A DNA stretch of 6,672 nt from an uncultured Chlorobiota bacterium (GTDB lineage: Bacteria > Bacteroidota > Kapaibacteriia > OLB7), in contig CAMLOB010000225.1 in NCBI GenBank assembly GCA_946481475.1, positions 1 to 6,672 of the forward strand. The letters are read 5' to 3'. Every line of letters starts with the position of its first letter. Position 1 is the stretch's first letter. Under the pieces are notes generated by a model. The model saw only the letters and a program-made list of their open reading frames with translations, was not told where the DNA came from and ran no database searches. Below are positions 1-3,550 of this stretch, piece after piece. The position numbers and the translations under genes were made by a program.

Positions 1-321
1 TACGGAATAATTGAGTCGGTCAAGGAGGGGGAGAGTGTGGCGACTGTCTCGGGGCTTTCCTCTCTCAGTCCGAATCCGGCTTCCGAATCGGTCCGGATTC
101 GCTTCGATCTCCGGCAAAGAGAGCGGGTACGTCTGGAGGTGTATGACCGACAGGGACGTGCCGTCAGGATTATTTCCGAGGGGGTGCTGGAGCCGGGATC
201 GTACCGTGACGAGTGGGAGCTGGTTGACGAATTTCACCGGGATGTCCCTCAGGGAACCTACTTCATCCGACTGGCAGGCGAAAGCTTTACGAGTTCACGT
301 GCCGTTGTTGTACAACGGTAG
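1..321 (+). CDS. C-terminal part of a secreted/surface protein with a FlgD-like or T9SS-type C-terminal domain (5' end outside window)
   Basis: The frame is open from the first base and ends at TAG 319-321, giving 106 visible residues. A GTG at position 37 is in frame, but the protein reads through it from upstream, so I treat this as a truncated gene. From visible residue 22 the pattern is LSPNPASESVRIRF, then VRLEVYDRQGRAVR, then PQGTYFIRLAGE and a final basic VVVQR. This is the typical layout of the FlgD Ig-like / type IX secretion C-terminal sorting domain (PNP start, IRF strand, VYDxxGR, GxYFxRL). In FCB and related phyla this domain sits at the end of large secreted proteins and directs export or surface attachment. 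The body of the protein, and so its function, lies outside the window. It shares strand with ccmB but is 105 bp upstream and has no evident role in heme handling. Whether it is truly T9SS-exported cannot be judged here. Confidence 0.8.
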   Translation, partial: YGIIESVKEGESVATVSGLSSLSPNPASESVRIRFDLRQRERVRLEVYDRQGRAVRIISEGVLEPGSYRDEWELVDEFHRDVPQGTYFIRLAGESFTSSRAVVVQR

Positions 322-426
322 GAGAGAGAAAAAAGAAGAATGTTGGAAGCCGCTGGAGATCCTGCTCACAAAGTATAGCGATTCTTGCGCATGATCTCAC
401 TGCAGGGGTCTCTAACTTCGCAGGTA

Positions 427-1101
427 ATGAGTGACGGATTCAAACAGGCGGCGGCGGTCGCACGGAAGGATTTCCGTTCCGAGCTGCGGACCAGGTACTC
501 GCTGAATGCGACCGGGATGTTCGTTGCGGTTGTCGTGACCGTGGTCGTCTTTGCCGTCGGTCGTGAAGAGCTTGGCCCGGCCATTACCGCCGGTTTGCTC
601 TGGATCTGTTTCTTCTTCGCTGCCGTGACCGGTCTGAGTCGTTCGTTTGTTGTGGAGCAGGAGAGGGGAACCATTCTGCTGCTCCGCCTGACGCTCTCCT
701 CCACACCCGTCTATTTCGGAAAGCTGATGTTCAATCTCACCCTGTCGCTGGTGACCAACGGGTTGATTGTTCTCCTCTTTCTGATCTTCATTCCCAATGC
801 GTACGGAGGGGATGTTCCGACACTTGTTGTGGTGGCGTTGCTCCTGAGTCTCGGACTTGCTGCAGCACTGACCATTGTTTCGGCAATTATTGCCCGCGCA
901 TCGGCCCGGGGAGCTCTGTCGGCCGTTCTGGCCTTTCCCATCATTCTCCCCCTTGTCGTTCTCGGAGTCGATATGCTCGGTCGGGGGGCTGAAGGAAAAT
1001 CGCTCGCAGTGATGACGAACGAATTGCTCCTTGTCGGGGCCTACGTGATCATCACCATTGCCCTGAGCTATATTCTCTTTGATTTGCTCTGGAAAGAATA
1101 A
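427..1101 (+). CDS. ccmB: CcmB, membrane subunit of the heme-exporter-type ABC complex of cytochrome c maturation
   Basis: This is an integral membrane protein of 224 residues, close to the usual CcmB length of about 220. A short cytoplasmic start (ARKDFRSELRTR, residues 12-23) matches the RKDLxxELRTR opening of the family. About six hydrophobic segments follow, near residues 30-45, 51-70, 100-122, 130-155, 164-183 and 198-221. The loop EQERGTILLLRLTLSSTP (77-94) and the segment ARGALSAVLAFPIILPLVV (160-178) are typical of CcmB. CcmB pairs with the ATPase CcmA and CcmCD to release heme-loaded CcmE from CcmC. I chose the ATG at 427 because it gives the family length and N-terminus; an ATG at 391 and a TTG at 385 are in frame but would add an atypical extension. 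The ribosome site at 427 is poor (AGG two bases upstream), so the start is not certain. ccmC begins 10 bp after the stop. No ccmA is visible next to it. Confidence 0.92.
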   Translation: MSDGFKQAAAVARKDFRSELRTRYSLNATGMFVAVVVTVVVFAVGREELGPAITAGLLWICFFFAAVTGLSRSFVVEQERGTILLLRLTLSSTPVYFGKLMFNLTLSLVTNGLIVLLFLIFIPNAYGGDVPTLVVVALLLSLGLAAALTIVSAIIARASARGALSAVLAFPIILPLVVLGVDMLGRGAEGKSLAVMTNELLLVGAYVIITIALSYILFDLLWKE

Positions 1102-1104
1102 AGG
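1100..1104 (+). promoter_or_regulatory. Ribosome binding site of ccmC
   Basis: AAAGG lies 7 bases before the ATG at 1112 and overlaps the TAA stop of ccmB (1099-1101). It supports 1112 as the ccmC start over the in-frame ATG at 1079 inside ccmB, and suggests translational coupling with ccmB. Confidence 0.55.
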
Positions 1105-1111
1105 TTATGCC

Positions 1112-2215
1112 ATGAAGATTGTAATGGGAATCGCCATCGTTGCCGGAATCGTCCTCGGCTTTGTGCCGGGGGGACTTGCCGGACGGAAGCCGGCCTGGTG
1201 GCGGTGGCTGACCATGGCCTCGATGGTTCTGCTGGTCTTCCTTGCCTTCTGGTTGCCGACCGGCGGATCGTTCGGCGGCGCGGCAATGGTGGAGGTTGGC
1301 CGGGGTGAGGGGGCGTATGTTCCGGTTCTGATGGAGATTACCGGGACTGAAGGGACCACCATCGTCGGCAGAGATATGACCGGCAAGGAAAAGAGTGTGG
1401 ACGTTTCGGCGCTGGATGAGGAAGACCGGGCCGACCTTGCCGTAGGGGAACGAGGAATCCTTTCAGTGAAGAGAGAGCCGGCCTCCGACAGGTATCAGGC
1501 GCGGAGCATCGTCAGGATGAATCCGGTTGTCGCTCTTCCGCTGCTTCCTGCGCTTGAGGAACGGGCCCGCAATCTCTACTTTCATGTACCCAGTGCCTGG
1601 TTTGCCGAGTTGGCCTGGCTGATTGCCGTCGTCTTTGCTATCCGGTATCTGATGAAAAGGGATGTCGAAGAAGATGTCAAGGCAACTGCCGCGGCTACAG
1701 TGGGGGCGCTCTTCTGTGTGCTGGCAACGGTCACCGGCTCCATCTGGGCCAAGTTCAACTGGGGATCGTTCTGGAACTGGGACCCGCGACAGGTCTCGAT
1801 CTTTATTGTTCTGGTGATCTACGGTGCCTGGTTTGCCCTCCGTTCGGCAATATCATCGGCCGAACTCCGGGCGCGCATTTCATCGGTTTACCTGATCCTT
1901 CTCGTTCTTCCGGTCACATTCTTCATCTTTGTCTATCCGCGCATCATGCCGGGACTCCATCCCGGAGCCGAGGGGAGCGGGACGATCGGTCCGGTGATCG
2001 ATCCGGCGGAAATCTGGCTGAACCCGACAAAGGAGGCGCTCTTCTCCCTTGCCTTCTTTGCCTTCTCACTCCTGTTTTTCTGGATGGTCAACCTCTCGGC
2101 CCGTCTGAGGCTTCTGGGGTTGAGAGCCTCACGTGGAGCCGAGCCGGAGGCCGTAACGTCACGTCAAGGCCCGACGGTTCAGGCAATCGATCGGGGGGCG
2201 ACTCGTCAGGACTGA
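1112..2215 (+). CDS. ccmC: CcmC, heme-handling WWD protein with an N-terminal extension and soluble domain
   Basis: CcmC forms the heme-CcmE adduct at the outer face of the inner membrane. The core is in the last two thirds. It has FHVPSAW (157-163, with H158 matching the first axial His of E. coli CcmC), the WWD motif WGSFWNWDPRQ (217-227), GLHPG (281-285, with H283 matching the second axial His) and about six membrane segments between residues 162 and 327. The protein is 367 residues; CcmC is usually about 230-250. The excess is N-terminal: hydrophobic stretches at about 3-20 and 33-49, then a polar, probably periplasmic region (about 55-137) rich in alternating hydrophobic residues, predicted mostly beta. 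A polar tail (341-367) extends the C-terminus. The start at 1112 has a ribosome site; ccmB ends 10 bp upstream. The WWD and both His residues are intact, so heme binding is expected. CcsA/ResC-type WWD proteins are the other possibility, but the downstream ccmD and ccmE favour CcmC. Confidence 0.92.
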   Translation: MKIVMGIAIVAGIVLGFVPGGLAGRKPAWWRWLTMASMVLLVFLAFWLPTGGSFGGAAMVEVGRGEGAYVPVLMEITGTEGTTIVGRDMTGKEKSVDVSALDEEDRADLAVGERGILSVKREPASDRYQARSIVRMNPVVALPLLPALEERARNLYFHVPSAWFAELAWLIAVVFAIRYLMKRDVEEDVKATAAATVGALFCVLATVTGSIWAKFNWGSFWNWDPRQVSIFIVLVIYGAWFALRSAISSAELRARISSVYLILLVLPVTFFIFVYPRIMPGLHPGAEGSGTIGPVIDPAEIWLNPTKEALFSLAFFAFSLLFFWMVNLSARLRLLGLRASRGAEPEAVTSRQGPTVQAIDRGATRQD

Positions 2216-2244
2216 GGTTTGCGCGGCGAGGGTTGAAATCGGGC

Positions 2245-2260
2245 TTCAGGATTTTCAGGA
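2245..2260 (+). repeat. Short direct repeat in the ccmC-ccmD gap
   Basis: TTCAGGA occurs at 2245-2251 and again at 2254-2260, so the period is 9 bp. It lies in the 67-bp non-coding gap between ccmC and ccmD. CAGGATTTTCAGGA-type repeats are scattered in intergenic DNA of many environmental bacteria, so this may be a short relic of one. With only two copies, chance is possible. Confidence 0.35.
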
Positions 2261-2282
2261 CTACTATAACATTTGCCGAACC

Positions 2283-2414
2283 ATGGACTTCTTTGTCGAA
2301 AATTCAATTTACGTCACGCTTGTCATCGCCGGTGTGATTCTGTTGGGAATCCTTTTCTATCTGAACAGAATTGACGCACGGCTCAGAAAGCTTGAAGGAG
2401 AAAAGCATTCATGA
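2283..2414 (+). CDS. ccmD: CcmD-family small membrane protein
   Basis: The ATG at 2283 opens a frame of 43 residues ending at TGA 2412-2414. It begins MDFFVENSIYVTLVIAGVIL, has a single membrane segment at about residues 9-28, and then a charged tail NRIDARLRKLEGEKHS. This matches the small CcmD-family proteins of FCB-type bacteria: an aromatic/acidic N-terminus, IYV, one helix ending in FYLxR(I/L)D, then a basic/acidic LRKLE tail. CcmD binds CcmC and CcmAB and is needed to release heme-loaded CcmE from CcmC. The position between ccmC and ccmE is the standard one, and the stop overlaps the ccmE ATG by four bases (ATGA), so the two are probably translationally coupled. No Shine-Dalgarno site is evident before 2283. 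The gene is short enough to be missed by automatic gene calling; family and context together make it likely. Confidence 0.8.
   Translation: MDFFVENSIYVTLVIAGVILLGILFYLNRIDARLRKLEGEKHS
2394..2400 (+). promoter_or_regulatory. Ribosome binding site of ccmE
   Basis: GAAGGAG ends 10 bases before the ATG at 2411 and lies inside the 3' end of ccmD. It is the best Shine-Dalgarno site in the window and fixes the ccmE start. Confidence 0.7.
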
Positions 2415-2806
2415 AACCGAAATATCTTGCGGGAGCCGTCATCGGCATCGGCCTTGTTGTTGTGGCCGTTCTCTTTGCGGTGAACAGCCAGCAGGTCTAT
2501 GTCCTCTTTACCACCGCCGTCGAATCCGGGGGACAGGTGCAGGTCCGTGGAACATGGGTCAAGGAGAAGGGATCGGAATACAATGCCGATGAAAATCTGT
2601 TCCGGTTCACCCTGCGGGATGAGGCCGGAGGAGAGATGGAGGTTCACTATCACGGCGCGAAGCCGAACAATTTCGAACTGGCCGAGGAGGTTGTGGTTGG
2701 CGGTCGGGTAAATGATGGAATCTTTGCGGCCACCAGCGTTCTGACGAAGTGTCCCTCGAAATACGAGGCCGACAGCATCAGCACGCATGGAAACGGCGGC
2801 TATTGA
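2411..2806 (+). CDS. ccmE: CcmE heme chaperone, Cys-type (CxxxY) variant
   Basis: CcmE is a membrane-anchored periplasmic chaperone that carries heme covalently from CcmCD to CcmF. The 131 residues show a short basic start, an anchor helix (about 6-24) and an OB-fold beta domain (about 40-112), including VQVRGTWV (43-50), FRFTLRD (64-70) and VHYHG (78-82). The attachment site follows as LTKCPSKY (111-118). In most proteobacteria this site is HxxxY with the His bound to heme; here Cys114 stands in that place and Tyr118 is kept. The CxxxY form is known from Desulfovibrio and archaeal Ccm systems that lack CcmG and CcmH, neither of which is seen here. The tail after Tyr118 is short (13 residues) and ends with a Gly/Asn-rich stretch. 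The gene overlaps ccmD by four bases and is followed after 18 bp by a second CcmE-like gene. Confidence 0.92.
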   Translation: MKPKYLAGAVIGIGLVVVAVLFAVNSQQVYVLFTTAVESGGQVQVRGTWVKEKGSEYNADENLFRFTLRDEAGGEMEVHYHGAKPNNFELAEEVVVGGRVNDGIFAATSVLTKCPSKYEADSISTHGNGGY

Positions 2807-2824
2807 CGATAATTTTTTGGTTGC

Positions 2825-3190
2825 ATGAAAAGACGATACTGGTATCTGGCCTCACTGGTCGTGTTTGTTCCTCTGGTCCTCTGGTATGCGGGGCAATTCT
2901 CCGACCTGCCCGACCTTACCTTTGCACAGGCAAGTATGGAAGATGACCACACCAAACGGGTGATGGTCACCGGCGAACTTGTGGCCGACGGGGGAATCAA
3001 CGGAGCGGAGGAAGGCATGACCTTCTACCTGAAAGATTCCGAAGGAAAAAGGGAGCGGGTCTTCTATGAAGGGAAATCGGACTTCACTGAGGAAGATCTG
3101 ACCTCGGCTTCAAGCATCTCGGCCATCGGCCACATGTGCAGCGACGGACAGGGGCCGAGATTCCATGCGAAGCAGTTGCATCTGGAGTAG
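2825..3190 (+). CDS. CcmE-like OB-fold protein lacking the heme-attachment motif
   Basis: The 121 residues have a basic start (MKRRYW), one membrane anchor (about 7-22) and a predicted OB-like beta domain. Segments line up by eye with the preceding CcmE: VMVTGELVADGG (46-57) with VQVRGTWVKEKG, MTFYLKDSEG (65-74) with FRFTLRDEAG, VFYEG (79-83) with VHYHG, and RFHAKQL (112-118) with IFAATSV. The protein ends at LHLE, exactly where CcmE has its CxxxY motif and tail. It therefore cannot bind heme covalently at the usual place. The remaining His residues (H42, H103, H114, H119) and C105 are possible ligands only. Identity with CcmE is low, so it is an old paralog and not a recent duplication or a frameshifted copy; the frame is clean and the stop is immediate. 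It starts 18 bp after ccmE with no Shine-Dalgarno site. A helper role in CcmE or CcmF function is inferred from position alone. Confidence 0.75.
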   Translation: MKRRYWYLASLVVFVPLVLWYAGQFSDLPDLTFAQASMEDDHTKRVMVTGELVADGGINGAEEGMTFYLKDSEGKRERVFYEGKSDFTEEDLTSASSISAIGHMCSDGQGPRFHAKQLHLE

Positions 3191-3238
3191 AGTTGATAGA
3201 GAGAGGAGTTTATAGAGTTCTTTGAGTGGGGGAGAGTG
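3191..3238 (+). repeat. 48-bp direct repeat, copy 1
   Basis: This purine-rich unit (starts AGTTGATAGAGAGAGG, ends GGGGGAGAGTG) begins directly after the TAG stop of the CcmE-like gene. The second copy starts 78 bp downstream and differs at two adjacent bases (TA here, CG in copy 2). It carries no coding signal. Confidence 0.85.
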
Positions 3239-3268
3239 GCAGAGAGTGTGAGAGTGAATGAGTATGTG

Positions 3269-3316
3269 AGTTGATAGAGAGAGGAGTTCGTAGAGTTCTT
3301 TGAGTGGGGGAGAGTG
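3269..3316 (+). repeat. 48-bp direct repeat, copy 2
   Basis: This is the second copy of the unit at 3191-3238, with 46 of 48 bases identical. The 30 bases between the copies are also GA-rich (GAGAGTG-like), so the whole 3191-3330 stretch is a simple purine-rich repeat tract on the plus strand. Confidence 0.85.
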
Positions 3317-3330
3317 TGTATGTGGGAAGA

Positions 3331-3505
3331 GTTGAAAGCCAACTGCTGAAGGCTGCAAGCTGATTGCCAATTGCTCACGCAAAGGACGCAAAGAGCGAAG
3401 GCGCAAAGCTTCTCACGCATAGCCGATTGCTCAAAGCTCAAAGCTCAAAGCTGACGGCTCATAGCTGAAGGCTGAAGGCTCAAAGCTGATCGCTCATAGC
3501 TGACA
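3331..3505 (+). repeat. Heptamer (7-bp period) repeat array
   Basis: Read in steps of seven from 3429, the sequence is an unbroken series of 11 units of the form GCTSAWR and close variants: GCTCAAA three times, GCTGACG, GCTCATA, GCTGAAG twice, GCTCAAA, GCTGATC, GCTCATA, GCTGACA. The same phase holds upstream at 3338-3379 (GCCAACT, GCTGAAG, GCTGCAA, GCTGATT, GCCAATT, GCTCACG), and the total of 175 bp is 25 times seven. The middle (3380-3428) departs from the consensus and holds the GCAAAG element listed separately. A period of seven is not a multiple of three, and no gene is supported on either strand. Similar heptamer arrays (GCTGATAGCTGAAAGCT-like) occur between genes in many uncultured and deltaproteobacterial genomes; their function is unknown. 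Confidence 0.8.
3376..3410 (+). repeat. GCAAAG-type repeat element inside the heptamer array
   Basis: ACGCAAAG occurs at 3377-3384 and 3386-3393, followed by GCGAAG (3395-3400) and GCGCAAAG (3401-3408). This differs from the flanking GCTSAWR units in both motif and spacing (9, then about 7-8 bp). ACGCAAAGGACGCAAAG-type strings are a widely scattered intergenic repeat in environmental bacteria, so this may be a second repeat family nested in the first. Confidence 0.6.
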
Positions 3506-3550
3506 ACTCACCCCTTTTGAATTTTTCATTTTTAATTTTGCATTGAATTT
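3506..3550 (+). promoter_or_regulatory. AT-rich leader directly upstream of ccmF
   Basis: After the repeat array, composition shifts sharply to A/T-rich from 3515. The motif AATTTT(T)CATT recurs loosely (GAATTTTTCATT, TAATTTTGCATT, GAATTT). TAATTTTG at 3533-3540 fits the Bacteroidetes -7 element TAnnTTTG, but the only TTTG upstream (3516-3519) is too close to be a proper -33 element, and no good sigma-70 pair was found. There is no Shine-Dalgarno site before the ATG at 3551. If ccmF has its own promoter it should be here, but this is a guess from composition and position. Confidence 0.3.

Noticed and set aside
302..318. Inverted repeat CCGTTGT / ACAACGG at the end of the first gene, as a terminator
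   Set aside because: The hairpin (7-bp stem, 3-base loop) lies inside the coding sequence and is followed by an A/G-rich stretch with no T tract, so it does not look like an intrinsic terminator on the plus strand.
343..379. Possible promoter for ccmB (TTGGAA ... TATAGC)
   Set aside because: The two boxes are about 25 bp apart, too far for sigma-70, and no better -35 lies at 16-18 bp from TATAGC.
3064..3441. Minus-strand open frames over the CcmE-like gene end and the repeat block
   Set aside because: The translations are repeats of the simple sequence (for example LPHSKNS twice), as expected from the duplicated 48-bp unit and not from a gene.
3331..3505. CRISPR array
   Set aside because: The units are 7 bp with no spacers and no long conserved repeat, and no cas gene is nearby; this is a short tandem repeat.
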